From Dichetophora obliterata (taxonomy: Eukaryota; Arthropoda; Insecta; Diptera; Sciomyzidae), in assembly GCA_963920525.1 (NCBI GenBank), contig OY986439.1, positions 53,511,982 to 53,575,981 on the forward strand: a stretch of DNA of 64,000 bases, written 5' to 3'. The notes under the pieces were generated by a model, which saw nothing but the letters and a program-made list of their open reading frames with translations, was not told the origin of the DNA and did not search any database. The translations under genes were made by a program, and so were the position numbers. Of this stretch, positions 33,528 through 43,460 are shown in pieces. Within the stretch, counting starts at the first letter, position 1; every line of letters begins with the position of its first letter.

Positions 33528-34424
33528 TTATTTTTTGCCTATTTTTTGTAGTTTATAGGAGGAAATGAGTATACCAATAAAGTCCCCATTTAAGAGAGTG
33601 TTAGAGGTCGTACCCTTCCTTGTCAATTCGTCGGCCAAATTGTTGCCCTCGATATCCCTGTGTCCGGGTACCCATATGAGGTGAATCCTGAGTAGCCTTG
33701 TCATCTCGTTAAGAGCACTCACGGCACTCAGTGAGAGTTTTCGAGTTGTCAACATTTGAGTTCAGTGCTTTCAGTGCAGCTTGGCTATCTGAAAAGATGG
33801 AAATACTCTTTTCTCAAGGTCTTTTTAACCTAGAATCTTAGCGGTTTCGTGAATAGCCATCATTTTCGCTTGGTAAACACTACAATAGTTTGAAAGTCTA
33901 AAGGACGCTTCGATTTCGATATCCTGGGAGTAAATACCTCCCCCTACTTGTTCTCGAAGCTTGGATCCATCTGTGAAAATTTTTATGTCGGAGGTTTTGA
34001 GGGGGATTTTGTTTGCCCAGTCTAGCCGTGAAGAGATGAGAACTATGTAGTTCCTTTCAAGATTTAAGCACGGCACACAGTAGTTTGTTTTGTCGGGTGC
34101 AGACGAATTCAGAATAATTGTGTGGCCGCAGTTGTTACTTATCCAATTTTCAGATTCTCTCAGTCTGAGGGTTGCTGTGTTGGCACATTCCCTGGCAAAT
34201 ATATCGAGAGGAAGAAGGTTAAGCATGGCATTGAGGGCGCTGGTTGGTGTTGAGGACAGTGCCCCAGTAATACATAGACCTGCGCTTCTTTGCACCTTTG
34301 CAAACTTCTGAAGTGCAGTTGTCTTATCAAGGGCCCTCCACCATACCAGTGAGCCATATATAAGTATGAGGCGGATAATTGCTGTATAAATCCAGCGTAC
34401 TATTTTAGGGGAAAAAACCCTCAA
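33528..34424 (-). pseudogene. Non-LTR retrotransposon RT thumb and RNase H, decayed
   Basis: On the minus strand a 199-codon frame (34424-33825) contains IYTAIIRLILIYGSLVWW, the end of the reverse transcriptase with the thumb, then FAKVQRSAGLCITGA and, from about residue 150, IFTDGSKLREQVGGGIYS, the first RNase H block. The second block reads VYQAKMMAIHE: the expected catalytic Glu (QAE) is Lys. After a frame change the third block (IFSDSQAALKAL) lies at about 33787-33825, and another change leads to HLIWVPGHRDIEGNNLADEL (33755-33528). At least two frame shifts show it is dead. The N-terminal two thirds are missing because another repeat begins at 34425. It belongs to the I/R1/LOA-like, RNase H-bearing group; the exact clade is not determined. 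Confidence 0.85.
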
Positions 34425-34853
34425 AGGTAATTAAAAGGACATTAAAAATAATTTTGTGAAATTTTGGTGGTTGGTAGCACATATGAACAAAAATAGAAAT
34501 GAAAAAATGTTTTTGTTTAGATGTTAATACGACCATACCTCATAAACCAATTAGTCCTCACCATAGTTTTTATATTGTTGAAAAGGTAATTTTGTCAGCT
34601 TTTTAAATGGTATTCTTCGAACCTATTTTTGGAAATCCATTACCTTACCGCAAGGAATGGAACCCCTAACCACAAAAATTTCCGAAAATTGTTTAGATTC
34701 AAGTCCGTTCAGTTACCTTTCCAACGGTAACTCATACTTAAAATTTGATTAATAAAATCGTTTATTAATCAAAAAAATATTTACGTTTAGATGTTAAAAT
34801 TACCATATCTTATTAACCCATGGAGCCCCCACCTCAATTTAATCTATAAAATT
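34425..34853. repeat. Dispersed repeat TTACCTTTCCAACGG, direct pair
   Basis: GTTTAGATGTTAA followed by ACCATA..T.ATAAACCAAT occurs near 34498 and again near 34785, about 290 bp apart. CAGTTACCTTTCCAACGGTAA near 34710 matches 10.73 kb. At its left edge GGTAATTAAAAGGAC is the inverse of a word found there. It abuts and truncates the retrotransposon remnant. Confidence 0.55.
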
Positions 34854-35936
34854 TACGAGGGTCGTTTGATAATTCCGTGAAAAATTAAACAAATAATGGT
34901 TTTTTCGGCAAATAAACGTTTTATTTCTCAATGTAGTCCCCTTTTAGGTTGATACACTAATTCCAACGTTCCTTTAATTTTTTGATCCCATCCGAAAAAT
35001 ACGTTTTCGGATGGGATCTTCAAAATAGGTCTCTGTTTCGGTGATGAGCTGCTCCTCTCTGGTAGTGAATCTCTTTCCGCCGAGCCATTTCTTCAGGTTT
35101 GGCAACAGAAAATAGTCGGAGGGGGCCAAATCTGGAGAATATGCTGGATGAGGAAGCAATTCGTACTTGAATTCATGGAATTTTGCCATGGAAGCTGGGC
35201 ATGTGTGAATGCGCGCATTGTCTTGTTGGAAGAGATATTTTCCTCGCCAAACGGGGACTTTTCTCTTTCAAAGCGTCTTTGAAACGGTCCAATTCGGCTG
35301 CATAGTATTCGCCATTAATCTTTATTTTCGGTGGAAGATAATTGATGTCGATTATAACGCGTTTATCCCAAAATACTGTCGCCATAACCTTCCGGCCGAT
35401 AGCACCGTCTTCGCCTTCTTCAGACCACGTTCGGTCGGTGAAGTCCACTGTTCCGAATGTTCATTTGTCTCTGGTGTGTAGTGATGGATCCATGTTTAGT
35501 CCATGGTTACTTATCAACAGAAAAAATCCTTCTTATCTTTGTTCTACATCGCAAAACACGCCTTTGAATCAGTCACACGATCGCGTTTATGGTCGAGAGT
35601 GAGCAAACGCGGCACCCATCTTGCGGATAATTTTTTTATATCCAAATGATTTTGCAAACTATTTCACACCCGTTCGTTGGAGATGCCTACGGCCTCAACA
35701 ATCTCGCGCCAACACGATATTTCTGGTATTATTTCTGAGGTCCCATTTCTGGTGTGGTGACCACATTTGGGCGTCCAGAACATTCGGCGCCACTTGTGCT
35801 TGTACGACCGCATCGGAAATTCACTTTCTTACATTTTCGCCAAAATTCACAAGATCGTCTGATGGTAGTTGACAGGTGGTTTAAAGTTTATACGCGGGAA
35901 GTAAAAAATTCACTAACTTCTCAAATTACCCTCGTA
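34854..35936 (-). mobile_element. Tc1/mariner-type element (DD34D mariner), 1.08 kb
   Basis: TACGAGGGTCGTTTGATAAT at 34854 and, read from the other side, TACGAGGGTAATTTGAGAAG at 35936 are the terminal inverted repeats, about 30 bp with mismatches, each starting with the TA target. It carries a decayed mariner transposase on the minus strand. The length is short for mariner (usually about 1.3 kb), so part of the N-terminal coding region seems to be missing. The TACGAGGGT ends recall the rosa/irritans-like mariners, from memory only. Confidence 0.85.
34974..35870 (-). pseudogene. Mariner transposase, broken
   Basis: Reading on the minus strand, KLSARWVPRLLT and TWIHHYTPETNEHSEQW mark the start of the catalytic domain. 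The first catalytic Asp is followed at once by a stop (TAA at 35496-35498) where the family has Glu. VMATVFWDKRVIIDINYLPP follows, then a one-base frame shift near 35240 before QQDNARIHT, which has the second Asp. HPAYSPDLAPSDYF, with the third Asp, lies 34 residues further, which defines DD34D mariner. The frame ends at 34974. Stop plus shifts mean no active protein. Confidence 0.85.
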
Positions 35937-36400
35937 CTTTTACCAGCTTTAAGAAGAAAATTACTAAAATTTGATACGTTAAGAAATTTTTGAGATATGA
36001 ATTTTAGTAAAAATTTAATTTTTCCCAAAAAAAAACCCCAAGCATACGATTTTCAAAATAAGATCATAAGCTTGTTTTTGGTTCAGAAGCTTTTCAAAGA
36101 ACGCACTCATTTTCCTCGTCATTATTCAATATTTTTTTATGCATCCTCTTTTAACATTCTTATAAACATTCGAGGTTTCGTTTCTCGATTTCGTTTCTCG
36201 AAAAAATGCAACATTTTTTTGGCCCTTTTTGGAAATTCCGCTCTCTTGAGAATAAAAGTAGTGACCTCTCAAATTAAATCGTGTTATTTTCGCGAAAATG
36301 TTGACCTCAAAAGAAGAAACAATTCAGATTTCTCAAAAATGGCAGAAAGAGGGCAAAAAAAAATGCAACATTTTTTCGAGAAACGAATACGCCATTAGAA
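35937..36400. repeat. Inverted repeat with TTTCTCGAAAAAATG arms
   Basis: TTCGTTTCTCGAAAAAATGC and TTTTTTTGGCCCTTTTTGG at about 36188-36232 are mirrored by AGGGCAAAAAAAAATGC and CATTTTTTCGAGAAACGAA at about 36350-36387. Arms are about 45 bp, loop about 115 bp. The open plus frame of 133 codons across it (35997-36398) has no domain and I do not call it a gene. Confidence 0.55.
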
Positions 36401-38560
36401 ATCGATAAAAGACATTCCACAAGGTCTCATTTAAATTGTGTTTATGTTATCAAAAGTGAATATGCGTAAAATTTCCCTACTTAATTTCTAATTTAAAATT
36501 AACCTATTACCTCTAATGAGTCAATTTTGGGGCATCGATCGATATCTACTTATTTGCGAGAATGAATTTTTGGGTTTCTTAACAGGTTGTAAGTAAAAAT
36601 GATCTTTGGTAATATAAAAACACATAAAAATTACTCTACAAATGCAGTTTTCAAGATGAAATTGGCGAGCCTAGAATCAAAAAACATCGATGCACCAAAA
36701 TAGACGCTTTGGCAGTAATGGGTTAATAAATACATGTGCTGCAATGTGTCCAATATGTGCTGTCAAGTGCCGCAATGAAAAAATCTTCAAGTCTAAGGGT
36801 ATGATTTTTATGAGGTGCTGTTGTAAATTCCCAGTTTAATTTTTTTTTCATAAAATTATAAAATTTTGCTGTAATATTCTAAGATTGTGCTGCGAATACG
36901 ATCTTATCTTGTTACATTTTATAATTTGCTACAAATATAGAAATGCGGTCACTGGCACGGTATCTAGGAGAAAAAAAAAATCAGCTCTAAAATACTTGCA
37001 ACTTGTCTAAATATTTGAGTTGCTCCATCTTGCTGGAATTCCTTCCATGACGTGTATAAATACCTGTGCTTGAAATTTCCAACACTTGGCTTGCATGGTG
37101 TCTGTCGCTACATATTTACACAGCTGTTTGCTTATACAATATTCCTTTGAAAATTTAAATGAAACACAAACAAGAATTTGCATTCTTTAGATTCTGCAGC
37201 AGATGAGGTGGAATACTTATTTGTTGTAATTGCTTTTTTAACTTTTTTTAAAATATATCTACAAATATTTCTTAAAGAAAATGTAAAAAATAATATGCAG
37301 CCTTAGCAACACTTTAAGAAAATGTCATTCATAGCGAGCAACTCAGACTCAGTCTGTGTCAATGTCAAGTTCATCATATTTATAAGTTGCATTGAAGTTT
37401 TGCCGACCTCCACCCGCTTTGTTCTCTGATCATAGCTAAACAGCTGTTTGAATAATCATGCAGCTAACTCATCCTCCAGATACAACTAGAAAAAATGTTT
37501 TTAAATGCTTAAACATAAAATCAACTGTTGGTTGTTGTTGTTACCTTCAATTTATCATGTTTAACTTTTTCAATACTCATTAATTTTGTTGTGTAATATT
37601 GTTAATATTTTAATTAAGTTTTGTTTACATTTACAACTACTTACAGCTTGTTTAGCGCAGCTGGCAATGGCTGCGCATGCGCACCGATTTCAATGAGAAA
37701 AGCTTAACTAATTTAATTGCAGCCTTCTCGGTTTAGTTTTATTAAAGTACGTAGCCATTGTTAGTTAATTTTTGTTGTATGCAGCTTTAATTTAATAAAC
37801 AATTAAAAAAAAGTTCAACAAAGCTTGAAATTAAATTTACTTAACATTGCGTTACTTTCTTAAAGCTATAAATTTGCAAATTCTAAGTACAAAACGCTTA
37901 AATGCTAAAGCTTTTTTTCCTCTATTTCTAACGACTGCCTGTCTTTTCTGTTTCTAGTTTTAATTTTAATAAAAGTGTAGCCAAAACTTTTCAATTTATT
38001 TATGCGTAATACACACATTTTTTCCTTTTTTTGTTTATTCTTATTTTTGTTTGTATTTACTTGTTAATAAAGCTGCTTCTTAAAATTGCCTTGCTATTGT
38101 TGTTCGTTAGTGCGTTCAACTTGAGCTTCGGTATTTATGCGTATTTAAATAAGGCTTAAGTTGTAATTAGTTTTTGGATTAAAATGTTTTCAGTTTTGAC
38201 AGACATTCTTCAAAAGTTGACTAAATAGTGCTTTTGCCATTAAAACAGCAATAAAAACATTTATCTTTGTGTTTTGTATGTTAAAGTTTTCACTTTGATT
38301 TTGCATTTCATTAGATATCTCAGATAATAATCTACTCATTTTTTATACGAAGATTTATTAGCATAGCTTTGAATTTGCAAATTTCTTGCTATTATTCACA
38401 ATTAGTTTGTGTTTTTCTTTCAGTCTTTGTTGCTTTAATGATGATTATCAAATGGCAGCTTAAAAGGGTGCTAATGAAGTTATTTCATATTGTTGTTTCA
38501 TAAAAATGAATTTTTTATTTTAAATTGATCTATTAATTATAAAAACGTGTTATTTTACTA
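36401..38560. other. Unique AT-rich DNA before the first ratchet site
   Basis: I see no gene. The palindrome TGCGCATGCGCA at 37672-37683 fits the binding consensus of NRF1 and its fly homologue Ewg. The rest is AT-rich with fewer repeats than elsewhere in the window, which may reflect intronic sequence under some constraint. Confidence 0.45.
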
Positions 38561-38603
38561 AATTAATTTTTTATATATCTCTCTGTTTTCTTGCAGGTAA
38601 GAC
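38561..38603 (+). other. Candidate recursive splice site 1 (ratchet point)
   Basis: A full 3' splice site is joined directly to a 5' splice site: ACTAAATTAATTTTTT as a possible branch region, then TCTCTCTGTTTTCTTGCAG ending at 38597, then GTAAGACAATC from 38598. This AG|GTAAG layout with a pyrimidine tract is the known form of recursive (zero-length exon) splice sites in long fly introns. No coding exon is visible at the site. It indicates a plus-strand gene spanning this point. Confidence 0.6.
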
Positions 38604-40181
38604 AATCAGTTGGCTTATGTTATCATTAGAGCTTTTTGTACTTTGAGTTGTTCTGTATGTAAATAAAAATTTTGTATGCACAAGTTTGTTCACTCTATCA
38701 ATTGTAATTTCTTAAGATTGATTGAGTAACTAAGATTTTTCTATCATATCGTTTAAAAGTTTTTCAAAGCTTTATTGATTCAAAATTACAAATACCACCA
38801 TACTAACAGTTATTTCCTTTGTCTTAAAATGCTTAAAATCTATCAGTGCAATAAAAGCTTACCGAAAGGCTTCATCTTTTTATATTTTAATATATATTTG
38901 TAGGAAAAATTTGAAAAACTTAATATCTGTTTACATTGAAATAAAAGCTCTTTTAAAGTTTTCAAATCATTTTTGAAACTTTTAAGTTTTTCACATATTT
39001 TTTTAAGAAAAAAAATGAAAATTGCAAAGTGGAAGAAAAGATTTCTTAAAGCTTTCAGAGCTTTCACATTTTTACTTGTTAAAGAGATAGAAAACGTTGA
39101 ATTTAAAGCTTCGTTTTTTTATACAAAAAGCTATTTAACCTTTCTTTGTTGTTAAAGCTTTTACTTTTCAAACACGCAATTTTCTGTTATTTGTTGTTAA
39201 CTAGTATTTTTGAACTTTCCCAATCAAATTATTAATAATTTAATACTTGATACTTTGAACTAAGAGGCAAAAAATCTTTATACTAGGATTAAAGAGACTT
39301 AAATACCATAAATTTGTGTTATTGCATTTCAAGAAGCAAAAACTAAAAACCGTTAATATTTGTTTTTGCATTTCAAACTGATTTTAATCATATTGAACTG
39401 ATTTAAAATACATAAAAGCATTTTAATTCCTATCAAAAGCTTAGCTGTCCTTAACACTTACCTTTCAGAATTTTTGATAAATCAACAAAGTTTCAGTTTT
39501 TACAGAATGAGAAATGATAGAACAAGAGATCAAAGTCTAAAAAATTCAAGCAGTCTCGAACAAAAGCTCACTTGAAGTTTTCAAAGCTTTTCGCGCTAAA
39601 AACTTTTTTGAATTTTGAAAAAGATTTTTACAATAAATTCATTTATTTTTTTTATGGCAAAACGTAAACTGAATTTTTGCAATCCTAAAAGCTTTGATTG
39701 TTTCAAAATATCAAGAGCATTGATAAAGCTTTGATTGTTTCAAAGTCAAGAGTATCAAGAGTATTGATGCAATTTGTCGAACGGCATAAAACTTTCGTTG
39801 AAATTTTTTCTGGACATTTTTTAACGTTTTGGAATACTTAAAACTAAAAGCTCTTTTAAAGCTTTCAAAGCTTTTTGCCGCTTTAGGCTTTTTAATGCTT
39901 ATGTAATGTTGGTAGGCAGTAGTAATCAAAAGCGCCTCTAAAGCTTTTAGAGCTTTTTGTTATTTTGCACAATTTTAAATTATTTAAGGTTCTATTAACT
40001 TTAAATTTATATTTTATTTGACATTGTAAGGCAGTAGTAACCAAAAAGCCCCTCTAAAGCTCGTTGAAAGCTTTTTGCACTTTTGCTGGTTTTTTCAAAG
40101 CCTTGCACGTTAATACTATTTAGGGCTTATTTAACATTGTTCAGAGCTTTCTGAGCATTTTGTAATTTTGCACTTTTATGC

Positions 40182-40544
40182 TACACAGTAAAAAATTTGA
40201 TGGTAAATTTTATCCTTTTTATAACATTTGCGTGGTATAAACCTTTTTTATTCCAAATAATTTATAAATTTTATACCACTCAATATTATAAAAATAATAA
40301 AACAAATATAATCTAAAAATTTTATATGGATATCATGTGTAAATCAAAATTTATTCTAGTTCGAAAGTAAAAAATTCACCGAAATTGGGAAATTTAAAAA
40401 TATAGTGATTTCGATTGGTCTGACGAGAAAAATGGTCTGGAAAACTTTATAATATTTGATAGTATAAATTTTAAAACATTTTTGGTTTGGATTTATATGT
40501 ACACCAAATAGTATAAAATTTATCCTCATATTTTTTACTGTGTA
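40182..40544. mobile_element. 363-bp MITE, TACACAGTAAAAAAT ends
   Basis: TACACAGTAAAAAATTTGATGG with TAAATTTTATCC at the left is mirrored by TAAAATTTATCCTC and ATATTTTTTACTGTGTA at the right. Both ends start with TA. The interior has TGGTATAAACC and ATACCA words and no frame. It interrupts array A and so is younger than the array. Confidence 0.75.
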
Positions 40545-41550
40545 GTTGTTTTATAGTATTTTACATTATGAACCAGAAGTAACCAAAAGCTCTTGTAATT
40601 ATTTCTAAAAGCTCTTTTACTATATAAGTTTTTTAATTTAAATTTCAAAGCTTTTTGCACTGTTATATTATTTAAGGCTTAATTGAAATAAGGAAGCAAA
40701 AGCACCCAAAACCTTTTATGACGCTTTCAAAGTTTTTTGCCCCTTTAGGCTATTTATTGCTTATTTGACATTTTGAGGCAGTAGTAATCATAAGATCTCC
40801 TAGAACTTTTTGTAATTTTTCACTACTTAGGGTTATTTTAAGATAATTGACTTTAAGTCTTAAAGCTTTTTGTACTTTAATACTATTTATGGTTTATTTG
40901 ACATTGTGAAGTAGTAGTAAGCAAAAAGCTCCTCTAAGCTCTTTCAGGGCTTTTTGCAATTTTGGACTGTCTCAGATTTTTCTAAGTTAAATTGACTTTA
41001 AATTTCAAAACTTTGCACTTTAATACTATTTAGGACTTATTTGACATTGTGATGCATTTGTAAACAAATTCTCTTCTAAAGCTTTTAGGGCTTTTTGTAA
41101 TCTTGCTCTTTTATACTATTTTACATTGTGAAAAGATCTTGCAACGCTTTCAAATTTTGTTTACAGTTTTGCACTAATCAAGCGTTTTTTAAGTTAAATT
41201 GATTTTGTAATTTCGAAGCTATTTGCACTTTTGTATTATTTAAAGCTTATTTGAAATGAGGAAGCAAAAGTTCTTCCGAAGCTTTCAAAGCTTTTTGCCC
41301 GCTTAGGGTCATTTAATGCTTATTTGGCATTGTGAGGCAGTATTTAAGAAAAGCTCCTCTACAGCTTTTAGAGCTTTTTGTAATTTTGCACTATTTAAGG
41401 TTGTTGACCTCACATTTGAAATCTTTATGCTCTTTTATACTATTAAGGGCTTATTTGACATTGTGAAGCAGAAATCCTTCAAAGCTCTTTTAGTAATTTT
41501 TGCAATTTTGTCTACTTTTCAAGAATTTCAAAATTTTGCACTATTAAGGG

Positions 41551-42289
41551 AAGGTTCTCCTGGATTTTTTTGAAAAAATCCATTTTTTTTTTTACATAAA
41601 ATGAAAGTTACATATATGTAGAATGTTTGTGCCAAGGGATATTTCAATACGACGCGTATTTCTCGAGCTAGAGCGTGTCAAACGTACCCATGTCACGCGC
41701 GCGTACCAACTTTCTAAAAACTTTAAACGCGTTTTTCTCGGAACCATGTTTTCTAATCTAACGGACAGCACAGGGCTTGTTCTATTGATCCGATTTCCTT
41801 CATTCAAAGAATGTTTGAAAGTATATACTTTTTTGTACGCCTGGAACCTAACATTGGCATAAAAAATTGTTTATTTATAATTTTTAAACGAGATCTAAGT
41901 AAAAAAAAAAGCAAAAAATTTCAATTTTTTTTTTTAAAAGTCCATAAAATTGGTTTTTTTTACCAAACTTAATTGAAGTTAGGTTCCAGGCATATGAAAT
42001 GTTATCAATTTTAATAAATTTTATACATTTCTCATTTCAGTTCACTACCTGAGGCCCCACACTGTCCGCGGGAGGTCGATGTTTTGCGCGCAGAGGTCGA
42101 CGAGATCCGCCATTTTCAAGCCGCCATTTTGAATTTTTCAAATATCTTTTTTTTTTTTTTACTCGTCAATAAACCACGAATCAAAGTTCAAAAGCATAAG
42201 TTCGCATGTCTTTTCATTTTCCCACAAACCATTCTCAAATTTTGCTTGTTTTTCGGCCAAATCCAAAAAAATCCAGGAGAACCCTCCCC
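41551..42289. mobile_element. TIR element in array A, GGTTCTCCTGGATTTTTTTG ends
   Basis: AAGGTTCTCCTGGATTTTTTTG at 41551 and CAAATCCAAAAAAATCCAGG with AGAACCCTCCCC at the right are inverted. TAAGGG occurs on both sides (41545-41550 and 42290-42295) where array A would read TAAGGG once, so it is a plausible 6-bp target duplication. Inside, GCCTGGAACCTAAC (41840) and GTTAGGTTCCAGGC (41980) form a second inverted pair. GC-rich words such as CGTACCCATGTCACGCGC and CTGTCCGCGGGAGGTCG stand out. No transposase frame is seen. Confidence 0.65.
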
Positions 42290-43460
42290 TAAGGGCTTAT
42301 TTGACGTTGTGATGCATTAGTAATCAAAAGCTCTTCTAAAACTTTCAGAGCATTTTCACTTTTATACTATTTGCTTTATACTATTTTACATTGTAAACCA
42401 CAAGTGACCAAAAGCTCTTGTAACTAATTACGGTTTTTTTAGTTAAATTGAACTTTGAATTTTTTTTAAACTGTTGAATTATTTAAAGCTTATTTTAATT
42501 ATAAAAGTTCTTATAAAGCTTTTTGCCCTTGAGGCGATTTAATGCTTATTTGGCATTGTGAGACAGTATTAATCAAAAGCTCCTTTAAAGCTTTTAGAGG
42601 TTTTTGTAATTTTGCACTATTTAAGGCTATTTTAGGATTATTGACTTCACATTTAAAAGCTTTTTGCACTTTTATTCTATTCATAGCTTTTTGCAATTTT
42701 GGAATATTTATGGTTTTTCTTAGTTCAATTGACTTTTAATTTCAAAGCTTTTTGCACTTTAATACTATTGAGAGCTTATTTGGCAATGTGATGCATCAGT
42801 TATCAAAAGCTATTCTAAAGTTTTCAAAGCATTTTCTGCAGCATCTTGCACTTTCATACTAATTGTTTTATACTATTTTACATTGTAAACTACAAGTGAC
42901 CAGAAGCTTTTGTAATGCTTTCAGAGATTTTTGCAATTTTGCACTTATTAAGTTTTTGGCATTACATTTATTACTAATTTATTACATTTAATTATGATTT
43001 GAAAATGAGGAAGAGCTTTTTGCAATTTTGCACCATTTAAAAGTTTTTTTAAGTCTGATTGACTTTTAATGTCAAAGCTTTTTGCACTGTAATACTATTA
43101 AAATCTTATATAAAATTGTGAAGCAGCAGTTACCAAAAGTTATTCTAAAGATTTCCGAGCTTTTTGTAATTATGCTCTGTGAAATGTTTTTATACGTTAA
43201 ATTGACAGAACAAATTATTTTTTTTTTTTAAAGACTTAACTGAGCTTTTTCACGGTCATATAGATACAATAGTAAGCAAAATTACAGAGTAATTTGTATA
43301 TAAAACACTTTAGCAGTCTTAGTAATAGTATAAAACCAAAGCTGCCATAAAGCTTTCAGACCTTCTTAGACTCAAAACAACAAAAGACTCGTTTGTAATT
43401 AAAAAATAATTTTTTCGCCTAACAAAAGCTCAACTTAAACCTCTTACACTTTGTTAAAAT

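Larger units (their letters stand above)
38760..43460. repeat. Degenerate tandem array A, CAAAGCTTTTTGCACTTT / GACATTGTGAGGCAG
   Basis: A unit of about 110-230 bp recurs some 16 times or more with much divergence. Its marks are CTATTTAAGGCTTATTTGACA, TTGTGAGGCAGTAGTAATCA, AAAGCTCCTCTAAAGCTTT, and AGAGCTTTTTGTAATTTTGCAC. The GACATTGTG-type word lies at about 40020, 40768, 40900, 41043, 41327, 41456, 42300, 42548, 42782 and 43100, among others. From 38760 to 39700 only the AAAGCTTT words are clear. Two TIR elements are inserted (40182-40544 and 41551-42289). No protein is encoded. Confidence 0.8.

Noticed and set aside
35997..36398. 133-codon plus frame beside the mariner
   Set aside because: It spans an inverted repeat with poly-A/T runs, and the amino acid content (Phe, Lys, Asn) follows base content. 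No domain.
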